Assembly: GCA_029564595.1 (NCBI GenBank)
Contig: JAKQPS010000005.1
Span: 1-64,000 of the forward strand
DNA from: a bacterium
Lineage (GTDB): Bacteria; UBP15; UBA6099
DNA: 64,000 nucleotides
Direction: 5' to 3'
In this document: positions 23,296 through 32,270 of the stretch, piece after piece
Numbering within the stretch: the stretch's first letter is position 1
Layout of the letters: every line of letters begins with the position of its first letter
Program-made: the position numbers and the translations under genes
The notes under the pieces: generated by a model
What the model saw: only the letters and a program-made list of their open reading frames with translations
Told to the model about the DNA's origin: nothing
Database searches by the model: none

Positions 23296-24902
23296 GACTA
23301 GGCATAGCGACAAAAGCGATTATCGTCCTGTTGGCGGTCATTGCCGCCGCGACCGCCGCTTGCGCTCTTTTTACTCAAAACGCCATGCTGGATCATTACC
23401 TCAGAGTGAGAAACGACCATTTGGCTTCTGTAGCGTCCGCAGTGGATGAGCTTATATCTTCAGACATCAAGGAAGCTTCAACTTCGGATTTCTCCAGAAT
23501 GATAGACATCCTCTCGCTGCGAAATCCTGAGAGAATCATCATCTCTGACATGAAAGGTTTGATACTGTTCGATTCGAGAAGGACGAGGACAGGCTCCAAC
23601 CTCGATCTGGACGAAGAGATGCGAATCAAATCGGACTCTGACGCCGGCATTTTATTATTAAGGACAAGTGAAAATCTGAAAGCCGTATACCTGCGCCCGA
23701 AACAAGTTTTCCGGCTGCTCGACAGCTCGGAGGATGTTTCACTTGTATATTACGCGCCGATCCGCGCGAACGGCGGAATCGCCGGGCAGGCTATGGTGTC
23801 CGAGTCAGTGGCAAAACTCGGACCAATCATCAGGTTGACCCGCAATAGACTGATCATCTTCATGTCGGCTCTTTTCATCGTATTGGGAGCAGCCGTGTTT
23901 TTCCTCGTTAACAAATCAGTTTCGGCTCCGATAGTAAAGCTGGCCGATTTGACCAAAAGAATTGCGAGGAAAGATTTTCAGGAAAGAGTCGATTTTCGAA
24001 CCAGCGACGAGATTTCTTATCTCGGAAGAAGTTTCAACACGATGGTGTATAACCTAGAAAAAATGGTGCGCGAGATCGAGGAGCAGAACGAAGGGCTTAT
24101 TCATCTTTCCGGCGAGTTGGAATTGCGCAACGAGGAGCTTAATAAAAAACAACGACTCATAGAATACGATTTGAGGCTCGCTCACAGGGTGCAACAGGAG
24201 CTTCTGCCGCAAACCTACCCGCGGATCGAAGGCGTGCTGATTAGCGCGGCAAACTTTCAAGTCGGAGAAATCGGCGGGGACTGCTTCGATTTTTACAAAT
24301 TAGACGACTACAGGCTGGGCGCGTTTATCGGAGACGTCTCAGGAAAAGGAATAGCTGCCGCGTTGGTCATGGCGATGTCGACAATTCTTTTCAGCCAGCT
24401 TAAAGACCGTCTTGACGAGCCTTCGGTGATTCTCGGCCGCGTCAATGAAATAATGTATCGTCATTTCGGCAGCCAGCATTCGATTTACCTCACCTGCTTC
24501 TTCCTCATTCTGGATTCGCGCAACATGAAGCTTTCGTATTCCTGCGCGGGTCACACGCCCCCTCTCCTCTTCAGACCCTCGACCGGCGAAATATTCAACC
24601 TCGAAGCGGAAGGCTTCGGCCTCGGAATGTTCAACAATGTCTCTTACGAACAGAAAACCATAGACGTTAAGCCCGGAGACAAGATTATTCTTTACACGGA
24701 CGGAGTCACCGACTGCCGAGATGCCGAGGGGCAGATGTTCGGGCATGAACGCCTTGTGGAAATGGTTAAGATGAATCCTGATTCTAACACATACAGGCTG
24801 ACGCATTTCATAGTCGAGGAACTGGGCGAGTTCGCCGGAGCCGCGGCAAGACAGGACGATTTGACTCTGCTCATTCTCGAACTGGAGAACGATAAAAAAT
24901 GA
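23292..24902 (+). CDS. Membrane SpoIIE/RsbU-type serine phosphatase
   Basis: A 536-residue two-helix membrane receptor. Membrane helices at about 8-27 and 186-206 enclose an external dCACHE/PAS-like sensor region; a HAMP (207-260) and coiled coil (255-295) lead to a PP2C-type SpoIIE domain. Metal-site motifs are VGEIGGDCFDFY (Asp330 and Asp333, with Cys where many have Tyr), GDVSGKG (Asp348), YTDGVTD and QDDLTLLIL. Family members dephosphorylate STAS proteins of the RsbV type. The STAS protein at 13580 is the only candidate substrate in the window. Both ends overlap neighbours by four bases, which implies fixed stoichiometry with the helical and TPR proteins. Confidence 0.93.
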   Translation: MRLGIATKAIIVLLAVIAAATAACALFTQNAMLDHYLRVRNDHLASVASAVDELISSDIKEASTSDFSRMIDILSLRNPERIIISDMKGLILFDSRRTRTGSNLDLDEEMRIKSDSDAGILLLRTSENLKAVYLRPKQVFRLLDSSEDVSLVYYAPIRANGGIAGQAMVSESVAKLGPIIRLTRNRLIIFMSALFIVLGAAVFFLVNKSVSAPIVKLADLTKRIARKDFQERVDFRTSDEISYLGRSFNTMVYNLEKMVREIEEQNEGLIHLSGELELRNEELNKKQRLIEYDLRLAHRVQQELLPQTYPRIEGVLISAANFQVGEIGGDCFDFYKLDDYRLGAFIGDVSGKGIAAALVMAMSTILFSQLKDRLDEPSVILGRVNEIMYRHFGSQHSIYLTCFFLILDSRNMKLSYSCAGHTPPLLFRPSTGEIFNLEAEGFGLGMFNNVSYEQKTIDVKPGDKIILYTDGVTDCRDAEGQMFGHERLVEMVKMNPDSNTYRLTHFIVEELGEFAGAAARQDDLTLLILELENDKK

Positions 24903-26044
24903 AATCGCGATTCTGGAGCGTCATGCTCGCGGCGACCGTCTCTTTTGCCGCAGCTTCAACGGTCCTCGCGGATATTGCCGACCCTTCGCAGGACGACACT
25001 CCTCCTTTCATGTACGATGAAACTGATCCATTTTCTCTTGACGATGACCGCAACGCGCCCGTAAGAGCGACTGAACAACAAAGAAACCGAACATTCGACG
25101 CTCCGTCCGACCCGGCCGAGTATCCGGAATTCGCAAAAAAAATATATCTCAGAGCCGTCGATCTTCATCTCGCAGGGAACATCCATGAATCGATCGAGTA
25201 TTACAAACGCGCGATAATGCTGGACCCCGACTCAGCAGCCTACCACGCGGACCTTGGCGAAGCCTATCGCGAAATGGGAATGACCAGAGAGGCAATAATT
25301 GAGTTCGAAACCGCGGTTCAATTGAATCCTAAACTTGCTAACGCTCTCACCACGCTCGGCGTGATATACGACCGCGAAAACCTTCCCCACAAAGCTATCG
25401 AATATCATCGGCAGGCTTTGCGCCTTGAGCCGGACAACTATGTGGCTCTTAACAACATCGGACACGCCTATGACTCTCTAGGACTGGTTCGAGCCGCTAT
25501 TATCAATTACCGCAAAGCTATCGAAATCAATACCGAGTTCACCGCCGCGCACGTTAATCTGGCAGACACCTATTTGCGCGTCGGACAAGTAGCGGATTCG
25601 ATTGAAATTTTAAAAAAAGCCATTTCAATCGCAGGCGCGGAAAACATTAAAACCGGAATGTATCACAATTTGCTCGCGGAAGCTTTCGCTCTTCAAACCA
25701 GATACGCCGAATCTTTCGAAGCTCTTAAAATCGCAATTTCCATTGAACCGTCGAATCAGGACGCTCAGAGAAATTTTTTCTACGTCTTCGACAATCTTGC
25801 AAAGGAATCCTTGCAGGCTGGAAACGCCGAAACCGCCGCCGCATATCTTTCTCAAGCGGAAAGAACCGTCGGCTCAGGCAACCCGCGCATGGCGTTGTTC
25901 TATAACAGCATCGGAACGGCATACATGCAAAACAAAATGTGCAAGGAAGCTTTAGAGGCTTTTGAAAATGCGGCGGCTCTGATTCCGACCGAACAGGAAT
26001 TTATCAAAAATCTGGAAGACGCGCGGGGGTGTTCGGGTGGCTAA
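24899..26044 (+). CDS. Exported TPR-repeat protein
   Basis: A 381-residue protein with a signal peptide (about 1-24, ending near STVLADIAD), an acidic low-complexity stretch (25-65), then about eight tetratricopeptide repeats from residue 75 to the end. Typical repeats read YHADLGEAYREMGMTREA and ALTTLGVIYDRENLPHKA. TPR arrays bind partner proteins; outside the cytosol they often assemble envelope or secretion complexes. Its start overlaps the phosphatase by ATGA and its stop overlaps the next start, so it belongs to the same signalling operon and could be the external partner of the phosphatase sensor (inference). Confidence 0.88.
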   Translation: MKSRFWSVMLAATVSFAAASTVLADIADPSQDDTPPFMYDETDPFSLDDDRNAPVRATEQQRNRTFDAPSDPAEYPEFAKKIYLRAVDLHLAGNIHESIEYYKRAIMLDPDSAAYHADLGEAYREMGMTREAIIEFETAVQLNPKLANALTTLGVIYDRENLPHKAIEYHRQALRLEPDNYVALNNIGHAYDSLGLVRAAIINYRKAIEINTEFTAAHVNLADTYLRVGQVADSIEILKKAISIAGAENIKTGMYHNLLAEAFALQTRYAESFEALKIAISIEPSNQDAQRNFFYVFDNLAKESLQAGNAETAAAYLSQAERTVGSGNPRMALFYNSIGTAYMQNKMCKEALEAFENAAALIPTEQEFIKNLEDARGCSGG

Positions 26045-27452
26045 AGCGGTCAAAGTGAGAGCTTTCGGCGGCGCGCCCGCAGTGGACTTTCTCGACCTGT
26101 CCTATCTGATGCCTATGCTGGCGTCGGCGGCCCTTAACGATTCTCCAACACATCCTTTGAAATATGGCGCGCCGATAAAACTCGGCGGAGCGCTGGCCCA
26201 ATCCTTCGGAAAACTCCCGCGATGGCAGTTCTACGAACGTTTTGCGCGCCACATGATGACCGAACCTCACGAGGCTGAAACAGTTAAAAGCTGGCTTTTC
26301 GCAAGATGGGCCGCAAACCTGTACAGAGGGAGAAAATATCAGTTTGTTGTCGTCGGCCCCCCGGTTGGCTCGCTGGTTTACTTGTCGATGATTCTCGACG
26401 CTCCGTTCCTTCCTTTGAATTACGAGCTTGCAATCAGGCATAAACCGATCAATCCTGACAACATGTCCGAACATATAGAGATAGCAAAAAAATGGGCCGC
26501 TCACTTCGCAAAAACAGACCCGGATATTCACATTGTTCACGAATACAATCCCGTCCACCAGCGCTTCCGCATCAAACACGGATCCCTGCTGCGCTGCCGC
26601 TTCACTACCATCCCTGAGGCTTATGACGATTTCATTGCGAAAAACCTTGCGCCAAACGGAACTGTGATAATTGTGGAATCGCGAATCGGATGGCGGCAAT
26701 ATAAACTCGCTAACAATCTATCCCATCAGGTCGGACAACCCGGCGGAATTCCATGCGAAGAATATCTGTTCAGCAGCCCTAGGCTTGATAAATTCCGTTC
26801 GCGTTTCATGCAGACCGAAGCTTGCTACAGAATGAATATGCCGGATGAAATTCAACCTGAATCTCGATTCGGCGTGACCCCTCGAATGCGGCTTAGCGTG
26901 ATCTCCTCCGCGGACGAACATAAAAAGAACGTGTGTCAGCTTTACTCCGATGAGATTTATCTTGTGAACCAACTGGTTTCTCAGTTGTTTTTGCGAGGCG
27001 CTCGCAGGGACGGAGCTCTGCCTTCCCGTTGTTATGTTCACTCCGGCAACTTCATCGCTCCCCAGCCTTGCATGCATTCTAATCTTCTTCCAGTGTGGTC
27101 GCCGACGCCCTGTTATCCGGCGTTTCAGTTCGTCGAGACGTATCTGAAAAAGTATCCGCACAAGCTCGAGGAGATTCTGGTGTCTTTCGAGCCGTCCATG
27201 GAAGAAGCCCCTGACTTCATCATGCTCGAACGCTGGAAAGAAATGCTTGAAGAAAAAGCCCCGGTCAGGTTCGTTGGAATGAATCCTAGCAAATATCCTA
27301 GGGAAATGACATCTGTTTTCAGGCAATGGAACGAGATCGTCAGATGGTCTAAGCGGCACAAACATCCGCTGAAGACTCCAATCACAATAGACACAATCGT
27401 TCAGGAAGCAGAAAAGTCCGGCATATATTTTCAAGTGACCGAGAACAAATAG
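26037..27452 (+). CDS. Large protein of unknown function
   Basis: I do not recognise this 471-residue protein. It is soluble, has no signal peptide, and mixes alpha and beta. YQFVVVGPPVGSLVYLSMIL and GTVIIVESRIGWRQYKLAN look like the core strands of a Rossmann-type fold, and several His/Cys lie in RCYVHSGN, PCMHSNLL and IVHEYNPVHQRF. The end is rich in Trp, Arg and Lys. The start is GTG at 26037, overlapping the TPR gene by eight bases, with a G-rich ribosome site. It ends the helical-phosphatase-TPR operon, which is followed by 210 bases without a gene. A distant enzyme fold is possible; I assign no function. Confidence 0.75.
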   Translation: MAKAVKVRAFGGAPAVDFLDLSYLMPMLASAALNDSPTHPLKYGAPIKLGGALAQSFGKLPRWQFYERFARHMMTEPHEAETVKSWLFARWAANLYRGRKYQFVVVGPPVGSLVYLSMILDAPFLPLNYELAIRHKPINPDNMSEHIEIAKKWAAHFAKTDPDIHIVHEYNPVHQRFRIKHGSLLRCRFTTIPEAYDDFIAKNLAPNGTVIIVESRIGWRQYKLANNLSHQVGQPGGIPCEEYLFSSPRLDKFRSRFMQTEACYRMNMPDEIQPESRFGVTPRMRLSVISSADEHKKNVCQLYSDEIYLVNQLVSQLFLRGARRDGALPSRCYVHSGNFIAPQPCMHSNLLPVWSPTPCYPAFQFVETYLKKYPHKLEEILVSFEPSMEEAPDFIMLERWKEMLEEKAPVRFVGMNPSKYPREMTSVFRQWNEIVRWSKRHKHPLKTPITIDTIVQEAEKSGIYFQVTENK

Positions 27453-27662
27453 TTTTTTAGTTGCGATAAACGCATCCCAGATAGAACGACTCCGTCTGCG
27501 CGACCGTTGTTTTGACAGATTCTTTCCTTAGCCATTTTCCGAACTCATATTTTCAGCGTTTCCGCGATTTTCAGCGTCACAAATTCTTTCATAGCGCTAT
27601 CCTGTCACACCCTATGGTTACTATATGAGAAAAAAGATATGTTCTTAAGGGGATGATGCGGC

Positions 27663-28127
27663 ATGACCAGATCGGAGAACGAAATAAAGATGTTGGTCGA
27701 CCTTCTTGAATCAGGGTTTCTTGTTCGAGGCGCGCCTGAGTTGCGCGAACAGGAAGGACCGTCGAAATGGGGTATTGAACCGGGACTGCCTGCAGGGTAT
27801 TACCTTTACGAAAAAGTGTCTTTGGCAGAGCCGCCCGTGGCCGGTACGAGATACTGGACAAGGCCGTGGAAGCTGAAAAACATCAGCGAAGGCGAAAGGC
27901 TGAGACTGATACGAGACCGCGCCAACAGATATGACGCGAACGCCGTCGAAGTTCACGCGCCGGGCATAGGAAAAATCGGATACGTGCCGAGATTCGCGGC
28001 TCCTATGGTGGCGGCAAGACTTGATTCCGGGAAAAGAGTTTTCGCGCGCGCGCGACGCTCAAAGGCGGCTCCCGGAACGCTGGAAATGCGCCTATATTTC
28101 TACATGCCCACAAAATTAAACGCTTAA
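27663..28127 (+). CDS. HIRAN-domain protein
   Basis: A 154-residue protein whose C-terminal half (about 60-150) is a HIRAN domain: LRLIRDRANRYDANAVEVHAP followed by GKIGYVPRF and AARLDSGK, the pattern that binds the 3'-OH of single-stranded DNA ends in HLTF/Rad5 proteins. The N-terminal 55 residues have no clear fold. Stand-alone HIRAN proteins are common in bacteria and are thought to mark damaged DNA. It stands alone between opposing genes. The start is the ATG at 27663; AAGGGG lies eleven bases before it. Confidence 0.85.
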   Translation: MTRSENEIKMLVDLLESGFLVRGAPELREQEGPSKWGIEPGLPAGYYLYEKVSLAEPPVAGTRYWTRPWKLKNISEGERLRLIRDRANRYDANAVEVHAPGIGKIGYVPRFAAPMVAARLDSGKRVFARARRSKAAPGTLEMRLYFYMPTKLNA

Positions 28128-28183
28128 CGCGCGGCGAAGCGGATAGTTGTTTGGAATAAATGATAAAAATCGAAGCTGGAGTA

Positions 28184-28819
28184 CTACTTGTATCGTCCCA
28201 GCATAATCTTCACAACGTCGTAGTACATCTGAGCGCGCGCCACAACGCCCCGCCAAAGTCCCATCTTTTCTTCTTTAGTGTGATGCGTCAAATTCTCAAG
28301 CTCGACTTCATAGATATCGATTCCATTGTCTTCGAGATACTGGTTGATTGCCACCTCTACCCCGAATCTGGAATCTGCGATGTCGACTTTTTCAATTATT
28401 TTCCTGAGGATAGCCCGCTGTCCGGACAGTTTCGGCGCAAATAATTGAGCGAGATCGGTCACCGCTCGGCCCTCTGAGAAAACGCCCATCGTGGCCTGCG
28501 CCTTGCCTTCTAGAATGGGCGACACGAGATCCATGATGTGAGACTTTCTAAGCCCGATCAGATCCGCGTCAAGGAGAAGAATGATGTCGGCTCGAGTCCT
28601 GTTAACCCCGGCGTGAACCGCCCCTCCCTTGCCTCGGTTTTCTTCCAGATTTATCAAAACCACGCCAAGCTCTTCGGCTACTATTTCAGCCGTTCTGTCG
28701 CTCGACCCGTCATTGACGACGATAATCTCGTCTATTGCCTCTACCTGCTGGAGAACATGCAAAGTTCCCCTTATCGTTCGTTCCTCGTTAAATGCCGGAA
28801 CTATTGCGGCGACTTTCAT
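28184..28819 (-). CDS. GT2 family glycosyltransferase (DPM1-like)
   Basis: A 211-residue GT-A fold enzyme. It shows VPAFNEERTI, IIVVNDGSSDRTAEI, ENRGKGGAV and the metal-binding DADLIG where many have DADxQ. It resembles dolichol-phosphate mannosyltransferase and glucosyl-3-phosphoglycerate synthase-like proteins but is short and has no C-terminal membrane helix. Donor and acceptor are unknown. It follows rseP by 60 bases on the same strand and may be last in the pyrH-to-rseP operon. Confidence 0.88.
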   Translation of the reverse strand: MKVAAIVPAFNEERTIRGTLHVLQQVEAIDEIIVVNDGSSDRTAEIVAEELGVVLINLEENRGKGGAVHAGVNRTRADIILLLDADLIGLRKSHIMDLVSPILEGKAQATMGVFSEGRAVTDLAQLFAPKLSGQRAILRKIIEKVDIADSRFGVEVAINQYLEDNGIDIYEVELENLTHHTKEEKMGLWRGVVARAQMYYDVVKIMLGRYK

Positions 28820-28879
28820 ATATGAATTGCTCCCCCGCTTGCGCGATATTCGATTTCTTTGAGCGGCCTAATTCCCCGT

Positions 28880-30481
28880 TCAAAGCCCTATGATAATCCT
28901 GATGTCCCGATATGTCACAACAAGAATCAGACTTATTAAAATCGCAAACCCGACAGTGTGAATCAGTCCCTCGCGTCTCGAATCCAAAGGCCTTCTGATT
29001 ATGGCCTCCCAAGTATGAAACACGATGCGCGAGCCGTCGAGAGCCGGGAACGGAAACAGGTTTATCACCCCAAGACAGACGCTGATAACGCCGAAGAAAT
29101 GCACCAGATCGCTGAAGCCCTGCCGGGCGAAAACGCCGGCGTATTGAATTATCCCGACCGGCCCCGCCACATCGTCCGCAGAAACTTTCATGCGTATCAA
29201 CCCCACTATGCCGTCCAGAATCATCACGACAGACACCGCGCTCTGTTTCGCGCCTAGCCATACGGCCGAGACAGGATTGACTCTTTGCGACACCGATTCA
29301 AGAACGACCCCGATATCATTTCCCGCGGCCCCTGACGCCGCGAGAGAAATCACTTCCCCGCCGCGATAAACTAGGAAAGCCATTTGGGACGCCGCCAACG
29401 AATATTTGTCGCCCATAAACTGAGCGCCGCCGAAATCCAGAATCACGTCTCCGCTCCTGAATCCGGCTTGCGCCGCTATCGAGCCTTCTTTCACGTCCGC
29501 TACCAACCTCGGAGAAGGATTCATCAGGATTACTCCGGAGTCATTCCACCTGTGTTTTTCGGGAATCATTTTAAACTCGACTCTTTCATCGTCTCTGAGC
29601 ACATCAATCCTCACATTGGAGCCGAGCTTTGATTCAATATATTTAATCATGCCCTGACGCGACTCGACAGGATCGCCGTCAAGCGCGAGTATGATATCGC
29701 CTTTCTTAATGCCGGCCTTGTCCGCCGGCATTCCCTCGGTCACAAAACCGACCGGCAGGCCTTTTGTGTATTCCCCTTGTGAAACCGCCACCGGATTATC
29801 AAGACCGGCTCCGATTTTTCCGCGTTTTTCAAGCTTAACGTTGGGAGCGATTTTCAGAGTCACTTCCTTGCCTTCCCTGCGCGCTATGACTCTAGCCGGT
29901 TTTTCTGTTGAGTTCATCAATAATGTCTCGGCGTTTCTGGGATCGGTCACGGCGCTGCCGTTCACAGAGACAATGATATCGTCTTTTTTCATTCCGGCTT
30001 TTCCAGCGGGTTTGCGCGGGTCCACAAAAGCTGCCACCGCGCTGTTCGACAAGTTGCCGCCCGTGTCGGGCATCTCGCGCGGGATGCCCCAAATCATATA
30101 CACGGACCCGAAAAGCAAGACGGCCAGAATGAGGTTCATGAAGGGGCCCGCAAAAATTATTGAAATCTTCTGCAATGGCGTTTTGTGTCTGAAATTGGCG
30201 GTTCGAGGAACGCCTGCGGCTTCCGCATCTTCGCCGTCATCGTCCTCGCCCACCATCTTTATATATCCGCCTATAGGAAACAGACAGAGCTTGTAACGGG
30301 TTCCCCTGAAGTCGAACCCAAAAAGTTCCGGACCCATTCCGAAGGCAAACTCGGGAACTTCAACTCCATGTTTTTTTGCCATTATGAAGTGGCCTAGTTC
30401 GTGAAACAGAATCACAAGCCCGAAAGCGATTATTATCTGAGCCGCAATTTTGATGAATGAAAAGATTTCATAAAAATCCAT
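28880..30481 (-). CDS. rseP: Site-2 intramembrane metalloprotease RseP, three PDZ domains
   Basis: A 533-residue inner-membrane protease that cuts anti-sigma factors and signal-peptide remnants. The zinc motif HELGH is at 27-31; the second ligand motif is NLFPFPALDG near 470; four membrane helices lie at both ends. Between them are three PDZ units: about 125-205 (AGMKKDDIIVSVNG), 220-300 (AGIKKGDIILALDG) and 325-395 (AGFRSGDVILDFGG). Escherichia coli RseP has two and many homologues one, so three is unusual and explains the extra length. It lies downstream of cdsA, its usual neighbour. Confidence 0.95.
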   Translation of the reverse strand: MDFYEIFSFIKIAAQIIIAFGLVILFHELGHFIMAKKHGVEVPEFAFGMGPELFGFDFRGTRYKLCLFPIGGYIKMVGEDDDGEDAEAAGVPRTANFRHKTPLQKISIIFAGPFMNLILAVLLFGSVYMIWGIPREMPDTGGNLSNSAVAAFVDPRKPAGKAGMKKDDIIVSVNGSAVTDPRNAETLLMNSTEKPARVIARREGKEVTLKIAPNVKLEKRGKIGAGLDNPVAVSQGEYTKGLPVGFVTEGMPADKAGIKKGDIILALDGDPVESRQGMIKYIESKLGSNVRIDVLRDDERVEFKMIPEKHRWNDSGVILMNPSPRLVADVKEGSIAAQAGFRSGDVILDFGGAQFMGDKYSLAASQMAFLVYRGGEVISLAASGAAGNDIGVVLESVSQRVNPVSAVWLGAKQSAVSVVMILDGIVGLIRMKVSADDVAGPVGIIQYAGVFARQGFSDLVHFFGVISVCLGVINLFPFPALDGSRIVFHTWEAIIRRPLDSRREGLIHTVGFAILISLILVVTYRDIRIIIGL

Positions 30482-30606
30482 TTTAATATCTCCCGCCCGA
30501 TTCCGGCTGCCCGGAATCCGGCGCGCATCTCCAAGTCGTTTTTCAGAGTATAATCATTTTTTTCGCGTCACACAGGCCGGCTTCTTTCATATCAATCAAA
30601 GGAGTT

Positions 30607-31443
30607 TCACCCGACCACAAAAAGTTTAAGGTAGAAAAAAGTCAGAGGAATGGAAAAAAGGATGCTGTCGGAGCGATCCATAAATCCGCCTGCCCCGATC
30701 ACCATAGTGCCCGTGTCTTTCACATTTACCCTGCGCTTGAACACCGATTCGGCAAGATCCCCAATCTGTCCGAAAGCGCCGATAATCAGCCCCAAGAAGA
30801 TGGCATGAATAAAGCTTATGTCCAACACCGAGCAGATAAGCATTGTAAACATAACAGAGCCTGCCAGACCGCCCACCGCTCCCTCTATCGTTTTGTTGGG
30901 ACTCACTGAAGGCGCAAGCTTCGTTCTTCCCACCGCTTTCCCTGCGAACAACGCGCCGGCGTCGCTCGCCCACGCCCCTGCCAGCGGCAGCACGACTAGG
31001 AGCGCGTATTTCGTATGCTCCAAATAATACGTCTCGTGCAATTCCTTGAGATTGAACACAAAACTCATAAGCGCTCCTATGTAAACCGCGCCGAATATCG
31101 TTACGGATAGGTCCGATATCGAATATCTGTCCCTACCTCTTATTTCCCTGACAAGCTGCATGCAGAAAGCGGCGATTATGGCTAGAGAGAGAATCATCGC
31201 GACGCTTATCTCAGGCTTGATATAGGCTGCCAGAAGAAACAGCAGCCCAAGACCTATTCCCAATCCTGTCATCGGACGCATTCCGCTTCTTGTTAAAAGA
31301 CCGTAGAACTCAACCAACCCGGCGGTTACGGCCACCGATGCCAGAATGAGCAGAAGTAAATCGCCGCATGCCGTCATATACAACACTATAGGGCCTAGCA
31401 CCAAACCGCCGATTATCTTTACTGATATGTTAGAACTCTTCAT
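30607..31443 (-). CDS. cdsA: Phosphatidate cytidylyltransferase
   Basis: A 278-residue integral membrane enzyme making CDP-diacylglycerol from phosphatidate and CTP, the branch point of phospholipid synthesis. About eight membrane helices are visible. The C-terminal signature holds DAGALFAGKAVGRTKLAPS followed by SPNKTIEGAVGG, with the metal-binding Asp. The length is normal. It lies in the usual frr-cdsA-rseP order, but uppS and dxr, which commonly stand between these genes, are missing. Confidence 0.96.
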   Translation of the reverse strand: MKSSNISVKIIGGLVLGPIVLYMTACGDLLLLILASVAVTAGLVEFYGLLTRSGMRPMTGLGIGLGLLFLLAAYIKPEISVAMILSLAIIAAFCMQLVREIRGRDRYSISDLSVTIFGAVYIGALMSFVFNLKELHETYYLEHTKYALLVVLPLAGAWASDAGALFAGKAVGRTKLAPSVSPNKTIEGAVGGLAGSVMFTMLICSVLDISFIHAIFLGLIIGAFGQIGDLAESVFKRRVNVKDTGTMVIGAGGFMDRSDSILFSIPLTFFYLKLFVVG

Positions 31444-31469
31444 GTTGTGGCTCTCTCTTTGTTGTTGTT

Positions 31470-31715
31470 TTATGTTCCTGTTTCTGAAAAACCTAGCGGT
31501 TCGCTAGGAGTCAAAACAGTTCTGAGAGAAATCGAACCGTCTTTATGAGAGACCGCCGAAGCGACGCGTTCAGTTAACAGTCGGCTGTCATCTCCTCTAA
31601 CCCTGAAATCCGATGGCGCGTCAACTCTGCCGACCATAACCGGCTCGACGTTTTTTGCTTTCAACGCGTCGAGCGCGTCTTCCAGCCGCAACGCGATCAA
31701 CGTATCATCTATCAA
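31470..31715 (-). CDS. Small conserved-position ORF between frr and cdsA
   Basis: An 81-residue protein that I do not recognise. It begins inside the frr stop codon (ATGA overlap) and ends 26 bases before cdsA, so its place in the operon supports its being real. The sequence has a helix (LRLEDALDALKAKN) then strands (PVMVGRVDAP, ISLRTVLTPSEP), loosely like a PASTA-type or small alpha/beta domain. Where it stands, other bacteria have uppS, but it is far too short and unlike UppS. Confidence 0.62.
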   Translation of the reverse strand: MIDDTLIALRLEDALDALKAKNVEPVMVGRVDAPSDFRVRGDDSRLLTERVASAVSHKDGSISLRTVLTPSEPLGFSETGT

Positions 31716-32269
31716 AATTCCCTGAGTTCCTTCTCTTTTTTGTCCACTGCGTCATCTATCTTTGCTATGTACTCGTCTGTTATTTCTTGAATTTTCTTCA
31801 AGCCCCGGTCTCTGTCGTCCTCAGTGATTTCCTTCTCGTCTTCCAGCATCTTAATCTCGTCGTTGCCGTCGCGCCTCAGGTTGCGGATTGCGACCTTCAT
31901 CTCTTCGCCCTTTTTGCGGACGCCTTTGGCCAGTTCCTCCCGGCGCTCCTCGCTGAGCATCGGTATTTCAACGAAAATATTATGACCGTCGTTCCTCGGC
32001 ATTATGCCAAGCTCCGACGACGAGATGGCCTTTTCGATAAGAGAGAGATTCGACTTGTCGAAAGGCTGAAGCTTAAGAAGTCTTGGCTGAGGGGCGGAAA
32101 TTGTCGCCAACTGATTTATGGGCATTTTCGCGCCGTAAGCGTCGGCTGCTATTCCGTCCAGAAGAGCCGGTGTCGCCCTTCCCGTCCTCACACGGGCAAA
32201 ATCCTTTACTGCCGTATCGAGAGTTTTTTCCATCCTTGCCCGCAGGTCTTCGAAAACTTCGTCCAACAT
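31712..32269 (-). CDS. frr: Ribosome recycling factor
   Basis: A 185-residue RRF that, with EF-G, splits the ribosome after termination. Family signatures include FARVRTGRATPALLDGI, NQLATISAPQPR, PFDKSNLSLIEKAI and GEEMKVAIRNLRRDGND. The length is exactly that of the family. ATG 32269 lies one base after the pyrH stop, and frr-pyrH linkage is the common bacterial order. Confidence 0.98.
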   Translation of the reverse strand: MLDEVFEDLRARMEKTLDTAVKDFARVRTGRATPALLDGIAADAYGAKMPINQLATISAPQPRLLKLQPFDKSNLSLIEKAISSSELGIMPRNDGHNIFVEIPMLSEERREELAKGVRKKGEEMKVAIRNLRRDGNDEIKMLEDEKEITEDDRDRGLKKIQEITDEYIAKIDDAVDKKEKELREF

Positions 32270-32270
32270 T

